Below, piece by piece: positions 52,485 through 61,344 of a stretch of DNA of 64,000 nucleotides. This DNA comes from Microbacterium arborescens (GTDB taxonomy: Bacteria; Actinomycetota; Actinomycetes; Actinomycetales; Microbacteriaceae): positions 310,001 through 374,000 of the forward strand of contig QNUV01000021.1 of the NCBI GenBank assembly GCA_003339645.1, given 5' to 3'. Position numbers and translations under genes: made by a program. Each line of letters begins with the position of its first letter. The first letter of the stretch is position 1. The notes below the pieces were generated by a model, which saw only the letters and a list, made by a program, of their open reading frames with translations, had not been told where the DNA came from and ran no database searches.

Positions 52485-53867
52485 GTGGACACCTCTTCCG
52501 AAACGGAATCCCCCGTAGCCCGTTCCGCGATCCGCAAGGTCGCGATCCGCCTCGTGCCCTTCGTGGCGTTGATGTTCTTCATCAACTACCTCGACCGCAC
52601 CGCGATCGGCTTCGCCGCCCCGAACGGCATGAACGACGACCTCGCCCTGAGCGCCGCGCAGTTCGGGTTCGCCTCGGGGGTGTTCTTCATCGGCTACATC
52701 CTGCTCGAGGTGCCCTCCAACCTCGCCCTGCACCGCTTCGGCGCCCGCAAGTGGCTCGCGCGCATCATGGTCAGCTGGGGCATCGTCGCCGTGCTGTTCA
52801 CCTGGGTGCAGAACTTCGAGCAGCTCGTCGTCCTGCGCTTCCTGCTCGGCGTCGCCGAGGCCGGGTTCTTCCCCGGCGCGATCCTGTTCCTGAGCCTCTG
52901 GGTGCCCTCGCGCTACCGCGGCCGCATCCTCATGCTCTTCTACCTGGCCCAGCCCCTCACCACCGTGATCGGAGCGCCGCTGGCCGGAGCCCTGATCCAG
53001 CAGCACGGCGTCTTCTTCGGGCTCGAGGGATGGCGGTTCATGTTCCTCGGCGTCGCGATCCCCGCCGTCGTCGTCGGCGTCGTGGCCTGGTTCTACCTGA
53101 AGGACTCCCCCGCGGATGCCGCGTGGCCGACGACCGACGAGAAGACCTGGCTCACCGGAGCCCTCGCGGCCGAGCGGTCGGCGACCGAGGCACGCGAGAA
53201 GCACGTCTCGGCACGGTTCGCCTTCGGCAGCGGACGCGTGTGGGCGCTGTCGTTCATCTACTTCGGCTTCATCTACGGCCTCTACGCGCTGGCGTTCTTC
53301 CTCCCGACGATCATCGAGGGCTTCCAGGAGCAGACGGGCCAGACCTTCGACGTCTTCCAGAAGGGCCTGATCACCGCGATCCCGTACCTGCCCGCGGCGA
53401 TCGTCATGGTCCTGTGGTCGCGCGACGCCCACCGCCGCGGCATGAAGACCTGGCACATCGCGGTGCCCGCCGTGGCCGGCGCCGTATCGATCCCGCTCGC
53501 GCTCTTCGCCGGCTCGCCCGCCGCGACGATCGCCGTCATCACGGTCACCGCGTGCGCGATCTTCGCCGCCCTGCCGAACTTCTGGACCCTGCCCACCCGC
53601 TTCCTCACGGGAGCCGCGGCCGCCGCCGGTGTCGCCCTGATCAACACCGTCGGAAACCTCGCCGGCTTCAGCGCGCCCTACATCACCGGCGCCGTCCGCG
53701 ACTGGACCGGGGGCTACGAGGTGCCGATGATCATCGTCGGCGTGATGATGCTCGTCTCGGCCGTACTGATGGTGCTGCTCGCGCGCGGCGATCGGATGGC
53801 TCCCGCGGCCGTCCCGCGAACAGGCGAGGCGGCCGCCGCGACGCAGAACGGGCCCGCGACACGATGA
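52485..53867 (+). CDS. MFS transporter, anion:cation symporter type
   Basis: This 460-residue transporter has 12 membrane helices and the ACS/phthalate-permease pattern (FINYLDRTAIGFAAP, GYILLEVPSNLALHRFGARKW, RFLLGVAEAGFFPGAILFLSLW). Relatives carry aldonates, hexuronates and similar acids. As first gene of the operon it is a candidate importer of D-apionate or apiose. The GTG start has GGGAAG five bases upstream. It overlaps lerK by four bases. Confidence 0.85.
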   Translation: MDTSSETESPVARSAIRKVAIRLVPFVALMFFINYLDRTAIGFAAPNGMNDDLALSAAQFGFASGVFFIGYILLEVPSNLALHRFGARKWLARIMVSWGIVAVLFTWVQNFEQLVVLRFLLGVAEAGFFPGAILFLSLWVPSRYRGRILMLFYLAQPLTTVIGAPLAGALIQQHGVFFGLEGWRFMFLGVAIPAVVVGVVAWFYLKDSPADAAWPTTDEKTWLTGALAAERSATEAREKHVSARFAFGSGRVWALSFIYFGFIYGLYALAFFLPTIIEGFQEQTGQTFDVFQKGLITAIPYLPAAIVMVLWSRDAHRRGMKTWHIAVPAVAGAVSIPLALFAGSPAATIAVITVTACAIFAALPNFWTLPTRFLTGAAAAAGVALINTVGNLAGFSAPYITGAVRDWTGGYEVPMIIVGVMMLVSAVLMVLLARGDRMAPAAVPRTGEAAAATQNGPATR

Positions 53868-55612
53868 CCCGCCTGTGGAACGACCCGGCCGACTTCGCCG
53901 ACGAGATGATCGATGGCTTCGTCGCGGCCAACGCGCGCTACGTCCGACGCGTCTCGGGAGGCGTGGTCCGCACCACGCCCGCGCCCGCGGGCCGGGTGGC
54001 CGTCGTCGTCGGCGGCGGATCGGGCCACTACCCGGCCTTCGGCGGGCTCGTCGGGGCAGGCCTGGCCGACGGCGCCGCGATGGGCAACCTCTTCGCCTCC
54101 CCCTCGACGCAGCAGATCCACGCCGTCGCCCGCGCAGCTCACGGCGGCCGCGGGGTGCTGTTCTCGTACGGCAACTACGCCGGCGACGTGCTCAACTTCG
54201 ACGCGGCGCAGGAACGGCTGCGCGCCGAAGGCATCGCGTGCGAGACGGTCGCCGTCACCGACGACATCGCCAGCGCATCGGCTGATGAGATCCACCGGCG
54301 GCGCGGGATCGCGGGAGACCTCACGGTCTTCCGTTCCGCCGCGGGCGCGGCATCCGCCGGTTACGACCTCGCGGACGTCGCGCGCGTGGCGCGCCTCGCG
54401 AACGACCGGACGCGCTCGTTCGGCGTCGCGTTCTCGGGATGCACGCTTCCGGGCGCCCCCGCACCTCTGTTCAGCGTTGCCGAGGGGCGCATGGCGATCG
54501 GACTGGGCATCCACGGCGAGCCGGGCATCGACGAGGCCGAGGTGCCGACCGCCGACGGGCTGGCCGAGCTGCTCGTGTCGCGGCTGCTCGCCGAACGCCC
54601 CGTCGGCGCGGACGGACGCGTCGTGCCCATCCTCAACGGCCTGGGGTCGCTCAAGCACGAGGAGATGTTCGTCGTCTACCGGCGCATCGCCCAGCTGCTC
54701 GCCGACGCGGGCCTCGAGGTCATCGACCCGCACGTGGGCGAATACTGCACGAGCTTCGACATGGCGGGCACCTCGCTCACGCTGTTCTGGCTCGACGACG
54801 AGCTCGCGGAACTGTGGGAGACCCCCGTCGACACCCCGGCCTACCGCCGCGGTTCCGTCGCGCCCGAGGCCTCCGGTCGGTACACGGCGACGACCGCCGG
54901 CGCCGACGCAGATGGCGGTGAAGCCGCCACCGCCATCGTCCCCGGCGCCCCCGACTCGCAGTCCGTCGCCCGCGTGGTCGTCGAGGTGGTCGACACGGTC
55001 GCCCGCACGGTCGACACCCACGTCGACGAGCTGGGACGGATGGATGCGATCGCGGGCGACGGCGACCACGGCATCGGGATGCAGCGAGGCTCGCACGCCG
55101 CCCGCGCTGCCGCCCACGAGAGCGCGGCCGCCGGGGCCGGCGCCGCCACGACGCTCGCCCGCGCCGCCGATGCCTGGTCCGACCGCGCCGGCGGCACGTC
55201 CGGGGCCCTGTGGGGCGTCATCCTCACCTCGGTCGCGAGCACGCTCGGCGACACGGGACGGCCGGATGCCGCCGGGGTGGCCGCAGGTGTCACCGCAGCC
55301 ACCCGCGGGGTGATGTCGTACGGCAAGGCGGAGCTCGGCGACAAGACGATGGTCGACGCCCTCGTTCCCTTCAGCGCGCAGCTCACGACCGCGGTCGCGG
55401 GCGGCGCGACGCTGGCCGAGGCCTGGCGCTCGGCGGCATCCGCCGCGTCGGCCGCCGCTGCCGCGACCGCCGCGCTGCTCCCCCGCATGGGCCGGGCGCG
55501 CACCCACGGCCAGCACAGCGTCGGCACCCCCGACCCGGGCGCGCACTCCCTCGCGCTCATCGTCACCGCCGTCGGCGACGTGCTCACCCACCACGAGAGG
55601 ACCCCGTCATGA
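53864..55612 (+). CDS. lerK: DhaK-DhaL fusion kinase, candidate L-erythrulose kinase
   Basis: This 582-residue ATP-dependent kinase joins a DhaK domain (about 1-335; [24 protein letters not shown], covalent-substrate histidine H217 in GIHGEPG) to a DhaL domain (about 375-575; [26 protein letters not shown]-like DPGAHS). The family includes dihydroxyacetone kinases and the tetrulose kinases LerK and DerK. The two tetrose-phosphate isomerases and oiaC/apnO that follow make L-erythrulose the likely substrate. It overlaps both neighbours by four bases. Confidence 0.8.
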   Translation: MTRLWNDPADFADEMIDGFVAANARYVRRVSGGVVRTTPAPAGRVAVVVGGGSGHYPAFGGLVGAGLADGAAMGNLFASPSTQQIHAVARAAHGGRGVLFSYGNYAGDVLNFDAAQERLRAEGIACETVAVTDDIASASADEIHRRRGIAGDLTVFRSAAGAASAGYDLADVARVARLANDRTRSFGVAFSGCTLPGAPAPLFSVAEGRMAIGLGIHGEPGIDEAEVPTADGLAELLVSRLLAERPVGADGRVVPILNGLGSLKHEEMFVVYRRIAQLLADAGLEVIDPHVGEYCTSFDMAGTSLTLFWLDDELAELWETPVDTPAYRRGSVAPEASGRYTATTAGADADGGEAATAIVPGAPDSQSVARVVVEVVDTVARTVDTHVDELGRMDAIAGDGDHGIGMQRGSHAARAAAHESAAAGAGAATTLARAADAWSDRAGGTSGALWGVILTSVASTLGDTGRPDAAGVAAGVTAATRGVMSYGKAELGDKTMVDALVPFSAQLTTAVAGGATLAEAWRSAASAASAAAAATAALLPRMGRARTHGQHSVGTPDPGAHSLALIVTAVGDVLTHHERTPS

Positions 55613-56079
55613 CCGAACCGCTCCGCATCGTCATCGGCTGCGACGACGCCGGCTTCGACTACAAAGAGGTGCTCAAGCGCGACCTCGAGGCCAGCGCCGG
55701 CGTCGCGTCGGTCATCGACGTGGGCGTCGGCGCCGACGGCCACACCCCCTACCCGACCGTCGCGATCGAGGCCGCCGAGCGGGTCGCACGCGGCGAGGCC
55801 GACCGCGCCCTGCTCATCTGCGGCACCGGGCTCGGTGTCGCGATCGCAGCCAACAAGGTCGCCGGCATCCGTGCCGTCACGGCGCACGACTCGTTCTCGG
55901 TCGAGCGCGGGGTGCTCTCCAACAACGCGCAGGTGCTGACGATGGGCCAGCGGGTCGTGGGCATCGAGCTCGCGCGTCGCCTCGTCCGCGAGTGGCTGAC
56001 CTACCGCTTCGACACGTCCTCCGCCTCGGCCGAGAAGGTGGCCGTCATCGACCGGTACGAGAGCACCGGATCCTGCTGA
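55609..56079 (+). CDS. derI: RpiB/LacAB-family isomerase, candidate D-erythrulose 4-phosphate isomerase
   Basis: This 156-residue protein has the RpiB fold: [20 protein letters not shown] at the N-terminus, the [21 protein letters not shown] phosphate/substrate loop and [14 protein letters not shown]. RpiB relatives called DerI/EryI convert D-erythrulose 4-phosphate to D-erythrose 4-phosphate. The context of lerK and the TIM-like gene supports that over ribose 5-phosphate isomerase. Its stop overlaps the next ATG (TGATG). Confidence 0.8.
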   Translation: MTEPLRIVIGCDDAGFDYKEVLKRDLEASAGVASVIDVGVGADGHTPYPTVAIEAAERVARGEADRALLICGTGLGVAIAANKVAGIRAVTAHDSFSVERGVLSNNAQVLTMGQRVVGIELARRLVREWLTYRFDTSSASAEKVAVIDRYESTGSC

Positions 56080-56861
56080 TGACGCCCATGACCGTCGGGG
56101 TGAGCCTCAAGGCGTACTTCGGCCGACGCGCCGCCCGCGTGTGGTTCGGCGAGGTCGCCGCCGTGAGCGAGCGCGAGGCCGTGCGCAGCGGCGCCGTCGA
56201 GGTCTTCGTCATCCCCACCTACCTGCAGTTCGACGATGCGCGCGACTACCTCGCGCCCGCCGGCGTCCGCGTGGGGGTGCAGGACGTCTCGGCGTACGAC
56301 CCCGGCGCCTACACCGGCGAGATCACCGCGGCGGAGGTCGCGGAGTCAGGCGGCGCGTTCGCCGAGATCGGCCACGCCGAACGCCGGCGCCTGTTCGGCG
56401 AGACCGACGAGATCACGGCGGCCAAGGCAGCGGCGGCCCTGCGACACGGCGTCACCCCCGTGCTCTGCATCGGAGAGCCGGAACGGACGGATGCCGAGTC
56501 CGCGGCACGCACGGCCGTCGCTCAGCTGCACGCGGATCTCACGGGGGCTCCCGCCGGCCGGGTCGTCGTGGCGTACGAGCCGGTGTGGGCGATCGGCGCC
56601 CCCGAGCCCGCACCCACAGCGCACATCGTCACCGTGAGCCGCGCGCTGCGGGCAGCGCTCGACGCCGATCCGGAGCGCGCCGGATCGAGCGTCATCTACG
56701 GCGGCTCGGCCGGCCCCGGTCTGCTCGCGCGGCTCGAGGGCGCCGTCGACGGCCTCTTCCTCGGGCGCTTCGCGCACGACGCCGCCGCCTTCGGCCGCGT
56801 CATCGATGAAGCCGCCGAGCTCGCGGCAGCCCGCAGCACGCAGAACGGAGCGACGTCGTGA
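56079..56861 (+). CDS. lerI: TIM-like isomerase, candidate L-erythrulose 1-phosphate isomerase
   Basis: This 260-residue triosephosphate-isomerase-like protein keeps the catalytic set: lysine in VSLKAYFG (residue 11), histidine in EIGHAERR and glutamate in VAYEPVWAIG, plus the phosphate loop IYGGSAGPG. It departs from true TIM in the first strand (VSLKAY rather than NWKM) and in EIGHAE for EVGHSE, as in the LerI/EryH group that makes D-erythrulose 4-phosphate. A separate housekeeping tpiA is expected elsewhere. Confidence 0.8.
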   Translation: MTPMTVGVSLKAYFGRRAARVWFGEVAAVSEREAVRSGAVEVFVIPTYLQFDDARDYLAPAGVRVGVQDVSAYDPGAYTGEITAAEVAESGGAFAEIGHAERRRLFGETDEITAAKAAAALRHGVTPVLCIGEPERTDAESAARTAVAQLHADLTGAPAGRVVVAYEPVWAIGAPEPAPTAHIVTVSRALRAALDADPERAGSSVIYGGSAGPGLLARLEGAVDGLFLGRFAHDAAAFGRVIDEAAELAAARSTQNGATS

Positions 56862-57664
56862 TCGGCCTCGGCACCTATGCCTTTCTGTGGGAGCACTCCG
56901 ACCGTGCACCCCAGCCCCTCTCGCTCGTCGGCGCGTTCGAGCGCACCCGCGAGCTCGGCGTCGACCTGTTCCAGATCTGCGACTACGCGCCGCTGGAGCT
57001 CATGGACGGCATCGAGCTGCGCGATGCGGCCGCCGCGGCCCGTGACCTCGGCCTGACGATCGAGGTCGGCACGAAGGGGGTCGCCCCCGAGCGTCTGACC
57101 CGCTTCCTCGAGCTCGCCGCGGTCTTCGACGCGCGGCTCGTGCGCAGCATGATCTACGCCCCCGACTCCCGCCCGACGCTGGTCGAGGCCGAGGCGTGGC
57201 TGCGCGGCATCCTGCCCGCGTACGAGGCAGCCGGGGTCTCCCTCGCTCTGGAGACCTACGAGCAGGTGTCGACCGCAGATCTCACACGGCTCATCGCCGC
57301 CATCGACAGCCCCGCCCTCGGGGTGTGCCTCGACCCGGCCAACGTCGTCGCGCGCCTGGAGCTGCCGCGCGAGACCGTCGAGCTCGCCGCGCCCTACGTC
57401 ACGAACATCCACGTGAAGGACTTCGCCTTCGCCCGGCAGCCCGGCTGGGTCGGTTTCACGTTCACCGGTGCCCGCATGGGCGAGGGCCTGCACGACTACC
57501 CCCATCTGCTCGAGACCGTGAGGCCGCGCGAGCGCGGGGTCGACGAGCGCGAGGTCAACGAGATCGTCGAGCACTGGCTGCCCTGGCAGGGCGATGCCGA
57601 GACCACTGTCCGAACCGAGCGGGACTGGACCCGCGCCACCCTGGAATACCTGAGGAGCACCTGA
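56858..57664 (+). CDS. oiaC: TIM-barrel sugar isomerase-like enzyme, candidate 3-oxo-isoapionate decarboxylase
   Basis: This 268-residue protein has the xylose-isomerase-like (AP endonuclease 2) barrel with metal ligands suggested by VSLALETYEQ, GVCLDPANV, NIHVKDF and the late glutamate-rich end. OiaC of this fold decarboxylates 3-oxo-isoapionate to L-erythrulose in the known apionate pathway. Its place between lerI and apnO fits exactly. Starts with GTG, overlapping the lerI stop. An isomerase/epimerase role is the alternative. Confidence 0.72.
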   Translation: MIGLGTYAFLWEHSDRAPQPLSLVGAFERTRELGVDLFQICDYAPLELMDGIELRDAAAAARDLGLTIEVGTKGVAPERLTRFLELAAVFDARLVRSMIYAPDSRPTLVEAEAWLRGILPAYEAAGVSLALETYEQVSTADLTRLIAAIDSPALGVCLDPANVVARLELPRETVELAAPYVTNIHVKDFAFARQPGWVGFTFTGARMGEGLHDYPHLLETVRPRERGVDEREVNEIVEHWLPWQGDAETTVRTERDWTRATLEYLRST

Positions 57665-58512
57665 TGAGCCACACGATCGCCGTCGTCGGAGCGGGCGGGA
57701 AGATGGGCACGCGCGTGTCCAACAACCTCGTCAAGACCGATCACACCGTCTTCTACGTCGAGAATTCCCCGGCCGCGCGCGAGCGCACGATCGCCGCCGG
57801 GCGCGAGCTGACGGATGCCGCCGCCGCGGTCGCCGACGCCGACATCGTCGTGCTCGCCGTGCCCGACCTCGCGCTGGGACCGGTGACCGCCGATCTCGTC
57901 CCCCAGCTCAAGCCGGGCGCCATCGTGCTGACGCTCGACCCGGCCGCCGCCTACGCGGGCCTGCTGACGACGCGCGACGACGTCATCCAGGCCGTCGCGC
58001 ACCCGTGCCACCCGTCGGTCTTCCTCGAGCGGACCACGAAGGAGGAGTGGGCCGACACGTTCGGCGGCATCGCGGCCCCGCAGGACGCGATCGCCGCGAT
58101 CGAGTCGGACGACCCCGAGAAGCAGCGCATCGTCGAAGAGACCGTTCGCGCGATCTACGCACCGGTCATCGACGTGCACTGGGTGACGATCAAGCAGCTC
58201 GCGCAGCTCGAGCCGACCCTCGTCGAGACCGTCGCCTGCATGATCGGGTCGCTCCTGAACGAGGCGCTCGACGAGGCGATCCACACGATGGGCGTGCCCG
58301 AAGCCGCGGCCCGCAGCATCCTGTACGGCCACACGCAGGTCGCCCTCGCGAACGGCCTGCGCGGCGACAACCCGTTCAGCGATGCGTGCCTGATCGCGAT
58401 GGACTACGGTCGCGAGAGCATCATCAAGGACGACTGGAAGAAGATCTTCCGCGACGACGAGCTCGACAAAAACCTCGCCCGGATGCTGCACCTGGATCAC
58501 ATCGAGCGCTGA
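57664..58512 (+). CDS. apnO: Phosphogluconate-dehydrogenase-like protein, candidate D-apionate oxidoisomerase
   Basis: This 282-residue NAD-dependent enzyme has a Rossmann motif VVGAGGKMGTRV (about 7-18), a middle VLAVPDLALGPV segment, and the C-terminal helical domain annotated in databases as phosphogluconate dehydrogenase C-terminal. ApnO enzymes of this family oxidise and rearrange D-apionate to 3-oxo-isoapionate. The neighbours oiaC and apnL support this. The ATG overlaps the oiaC stop. Confidence 0.78.
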   Translation: MSHTIAVVGAGGKMGTRVSNNLVKTDHTVFYVENSPAARERTIAAGRELTDAAAAVADADIVVLAVPDLALGPVTADLVPQLKPGAIVLTLDPAAAYAGLLTTRDDVIQAVAHPCHPSVFLERTTKEEWADTFGGIAAPQDAIAAIESDDPEKQRIVEETVRAIYAPVIDVHWVTIKQLAQLEPTLVETVACMIGSLLNEALDEAIHTMGVPEAAARSILYGHTQVALANGLRGDNPFSDACLIAMDYGRESIIKDDWKKIFRDDELDKNLARMLHLDHIER

Positions 58513-58523
58513 GGACGACGACG

Positions 58524-59279
58524 ATGACGAGACTGCAGGGCAAGACGGCGCTCGTGACCGGCGCTGCGATGGGCATCGGACGCGCCGTCGCCGAGCGCTT
58601 CGTCGCCGAGGGCGCGCGCGTCGTTCTCGCCGACCGCAACGGGCCGGCCGTCGGCGATGCGGCGGCCTCGCTCGGGCCGCTCGCGCGCGCCGTGACGATG
58701 GACATCTCCGACGAGACCGCCGTCGCGGCGGCATTCGCCGAGGTCGAGTCGGCGGGGTGGACGCCCGACGTCGTCGTCGCGAACGCCGGCGTGCAGCTCT
58801 TCGGACAGGACGCACCCGCCGCCGACCTCGACCTCGACGTGTGGCGGCGGACGATCGACATCAACCTCACCGGGACGTTCCTCACCGTGAAGTACGCCGT
58901 CCGCGCGCTGCTGTCGCGCGGCGGCGGGTCGATCATCCTGACCGGGAGCCCGACCGCCGTCAACGGCGAGGGGTGGGCGTTCACCGCCTACAGCGCGTCG
59001 AAGGCCGGCGTGCACGGGCTCGGCCGCACGGTCGCCGCGGCATACGCCGATCGCGGCATCCGGGTGAACACCGTCCAGCCCGCGTACACCGAGACGCCGC
59101 TCGTGTCGGCCATCAGCGACGACCCGGAGTCGCGGGCGGCGATCGTCTCGCGCATCCCCGTGGGCCGCGCCGGCACCCCCGCCGACGTCACCGGCATCAT
59201 GGTCTACCTCGCGAGCGACGAGGGCTCGTTCGCGACGGGGGCGACCTTCTCGGTCGACGGCGGCATGACGACCCTCTGA
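58524..59279 (+). CDS. Short-chain dehydrogenase, candidate D-apiose dehydrogenase
   Basis: This 251-residue classical SDR has the cofactor loop TGAAMGIG (about 11-18), NAG in VVANAGVQ, the catalytic serine in LTGSPTAVN, and Y156/K160 in YSASK. An acidic residue after the second strand (LADRNG) favours NAD. The C-terminus VDGGMTTL is standard. In a pathway that otherwise lacks a step from D-apiose to apionolactone, this enzyme is the obvious candidate; known apiose dehydrogenase ApsD belongs to another family. GAGGA precedes the ATG. It could instead act on another sugar. Confidence 0.85.
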   Translation: MTRLQGKTALVTGAAMGIGRAVAERFVAEGARVVLADRNGPAVGDAAASLGPLARAVTMDISDETAVAAAFAEVESAGWTPDVVVANAGVQLFGQDAPAADLDLDVWRRTIDINLTGTFLTVKYAVRALLSRGGGSIILTGSPTAVNGEGWAFTAYSASKAGVHGLGRTVAAAYADRGIRVNTVQPAYTETPLVSAISDDPESRAAIVSRIPVGRAGTPADVTGIMVYLASDEGSFATGATFSVDGGMTTL

Positions 59280-59281
59280 GG

Positions 59282-61087
59282 ATGCCGACGATGTGGGGAC
59301 GCGACGCCGCGGATCGGCGACGGATCGGGGCCTGGGAGTTCGAGCTGCGCGGCGACGAGTTCGCCGACATCCGACGGGATGGCCGGCGCGTGCTGCGCAG
59401 CATCCGGGCCGTCGTGCGCGACCGCGACTGGAACACGCTCGACCTCGTCGTCGACCGGGTCACCGCCGGCGAGACCAGCCTCACGATGCACGTGCGGACC
59501 GGCGACGAGCGGATGCCGCTGAGCGGCGTCGTCCGCGCCGAGGTCCGCGGCGAGAGCCTGCGGGTGCTGTGCGACCTCGAGGCGGCGACGCCCATCGAGA
59601 CGAACCGCACGGGCCTCGTCGCCCTCATCCCGCCCTCGACGGCCGGGGCCGGATTGTCGGTGACCCACAGCACGGGCGGGGTGTCGCAGACGGCGCTTCC
59701 GGTCGCCATCAGCCCCCACCAGCCGGTGCTCGACATCGCGGGTCTGCGGTGGCGTGACGGCGGCGTCGATGTCGGGCTCGCGTTCGACGGCGATGTGTTC
59801 GAGATGGAGGACCAGCGCAACTGGACCGACGCCTCGTTCAAGGTCTACAGCCGGCCGCTCGCACTGCCGTTCCCCTACCCGGTCGCGGCGGGCGAGCGCG
59901 TGCGGCAGCAGATCACCGTCACGGCTGAGGCCGCGCCGACGCGGGGTGCCGCGCCGACCGAGGACTCCGCCGCCGAGAGCGATGTGATCGGGGATGCCGT
60001 GATCGAGCTGCGGCGCGCCGGAACCTTCCCCGCGATCGGGCTGAGCGCGTCGACCGCCCCCGACCCGGCGCCCGATCCCGCGTCGGCACGCATCGGGACC
60101 GGCGGCGCGGCGAGCACGCTCGTCGAGCTCGACCTGGCGTGGCCGGGGTGGCCGGCGGCGCTCGAGCGCGCGGCATCCGAAGGCCCTCCCCTCGACGTCC
60201 GGCTCGTGCTGCCCGCCGAGGCGGGGGTGTCTGATGGCGCGGATGCCGCGATCGCCTCGGCGCTCTCCGGCGCGATGGCCGCGCTCGGTCGTCTTCGTGT
60301 GACGCGGGTGGCGGCGTTCCAGCCCTCCGGGCCGGGCCGTCACGTCTCCGACGAGGCCACAGTCGCGCTGCTCCGAGACGCGCTGGATCAGTCGGGCCTG
60401 GACGTGCCCGTCGTCGGCGGCGCACGCTCGCACTTCACCGAGCTCAACCGCGAGCAGCACCGCCTGCCGCGGGGTCTCGCGGGGCTGACGTTCAGCGTCA
60501 CCCCGCTCTTCCACAGCCGCGACACCGAGCAGCTCGTCGAGTCGCTCGCGATGCAGCGCCTGGTCGCGACGCAGGCGGTCGAGATCGGCGGCGGGGTGCT
60601 GGTGCACGTCGGCCCGGTGACCCTGCGGCCGCACTTCAACGACGTCGCCACGACGGCGCCGCCGCGCCCCACGGCATCCGATCTGTCGGCCGGCTACGGC
60701 ACGCACCTGACCGACGCCGACGACCCGCGGCAGCGCGCGCCTGAGCTCGCGGCCTGGACGATCGCGAGTGCCGCGGCCCTCGCCGTGCCCGGCGTCGCGA
60801 GCCTGACGTTCTTCGAGTCGTGGGGGCCGCGCGGCATCCTCGACTCCGATGGCACGGCGCTGCCGGTCGCCGAGGCGATCGCAGCCCTCGCCGGGCTCGC
60901 GGGCGGCGAGCTGCTCTCGGGCTCGAGCCCCGACGGTCTCGTCTGGGCCGTCGGCGCCGAGCATCGCGGTGAGGTCACGGTGCTGGCGGCCAACCTCGAC
61001 ACCCGCCCCCGCACGCTCACCGTGACCACCCCCGCCACTCTCCCTGCCTCCGTCCCTCTCTCCCCCACCACCTGGTCCCACCTCTGA
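59282..61087 (+). CDS. apnL: Candidate D-apionolactonase
   Basis: This 601-residue cytoplasmic protein has an N-terminal beta-rich domain (about 1-225), a middle barrel-like domain (about 250-510) and a small C-terminal beta-domain. It matches the ApnL family from memory, including FSVTPLFHSRDTEQLVESLAMQ and VHVGPVTLRPHFN. ApnL hydrolyses D-apionolactone to D-apionate. It starts two bases after the SDR stop, so the enzyme that makes the lactone and the one that opens it appear to be co-translated. The operon ends here, before the second dyad repeat. Confidence 0.78.
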   Translation: MPTMWGRDAADRRRIGAWEFELRGDEFADIRRDGRRVLRSIRAVVRDRDWNTLDLVVDRVTAGETSLTMHVRTGDERMPLSGVVRAEVRGESLRVLCDLEAATPIETNRTGLVALIPPSTAGAGLSVTHSTGGVSQTALPVAISPHQPVLDIAGLRWRDGGVDVGLAFDGDVFEMEDQRNWTDASFKVYSRPLALPFPYPVAAGERVRQQITVTAEAAPTRGAAPTEDSAAESDVIGDAVIELRRAGTFPAIGLSASTAPDPAPDPASARIGTGGAASTLVELDLAWPGWPAALERAASEGPPLDVRLVLPAEAGVSDGADAAIASALSGAMAALGRLRVTRVAAFQPSGPGRHVSDEATVALLRDALDQSGLDVPVVGGARSHFTELNREQHRLPRGLAGLTFSVTPLFHSRDTEQLVESLAMQRLVATQAVEIGGGVLVHVGPVTLRPHFNDVATTAPPRPTASDLSAGYGTHLTDADDPRQRAPELAAWTIASAAALAVPGVASLTFFESWGPRGILDSDGTALPVAEAIAALAGLAGGELLSGSSPDGLVWAVGAEHRGEVTVLAANLDTRPRTLTVTTPATLPASVPLSPTTWSHL

Positions 61088-61225
61088 CCCCCTCTGCCCC
61101 ACCTCCCCTCGCCTCTGCCTCGCCTCGCCTCGAGGACGCGCGAACGCACGGTCAGGGCGGCCCAACACCGTCCAGACCTGCACTCTCGCCGCTGGTCAAG
61201 AGCGGAACCCGGGGCCGGGTGGGCG

Positions 61226-61282
61226 CGAGGTCCCCGTTGGGCCGGGAATTCGGCGCGCAGAACCGGCCCAACGGGGACCTCG
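61226..61282. repeat. 57-bp dyad repeat element, copy 2 (terminator position)
   Basis: The arms CGAGGTCCCCGTTGGGCCG (61226-61244) and 61264-61282 are perfectly complementary, extended to 20 bp by one more pair, with a 19-base loop. It lies in the 257-base gap between convergent apnL and LacI. The element matches copy 1 at 51585-51641 in arms and geometry. The rest of the gap on the left (61088-61140) is a pyrimidine-rich tract. Confidence 0.8.
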
Positions 61283-61283
61283 C

Positions 61284-61344
61284 GGGGGCGGATGCCGGGG
61301 GGATACCGGGGCGGGGGATGCCGGGGCGGGGGGATGCCGGGGGG
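61284..61344. repeat. Low-complexity GGATGCCGGGG repeats
   Basis: At least three imperfect copies of GGGGATGCCGGGG follow one another just after the LacI stop codon (read on the minus strand). It is a simple G-rich tract with no coding potential visible. Confidence 0.6.

Noticed and set aside
53864-55612. Glycerol/dihydroxyacetone kinase role
   Set aside because: No glycerol dehydrogenase or PTS DhaM is nearby; tetrose-phosphate isomerases and apionate enzymes are. The DHA activity remains possible as a side reaction.
56079-56861. Housekeeping triosephosphate isomerase
   Set aside because: The location in a lerK-apnO operon and the altered first strand and His motif favour an erythrulose-phosphate isomerase.
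61284-61344. CRISPR-like or VNTR array
   Set aside because: Units are short, imperfect and lack spacers; it is a simple G-rich tract after a gene end.
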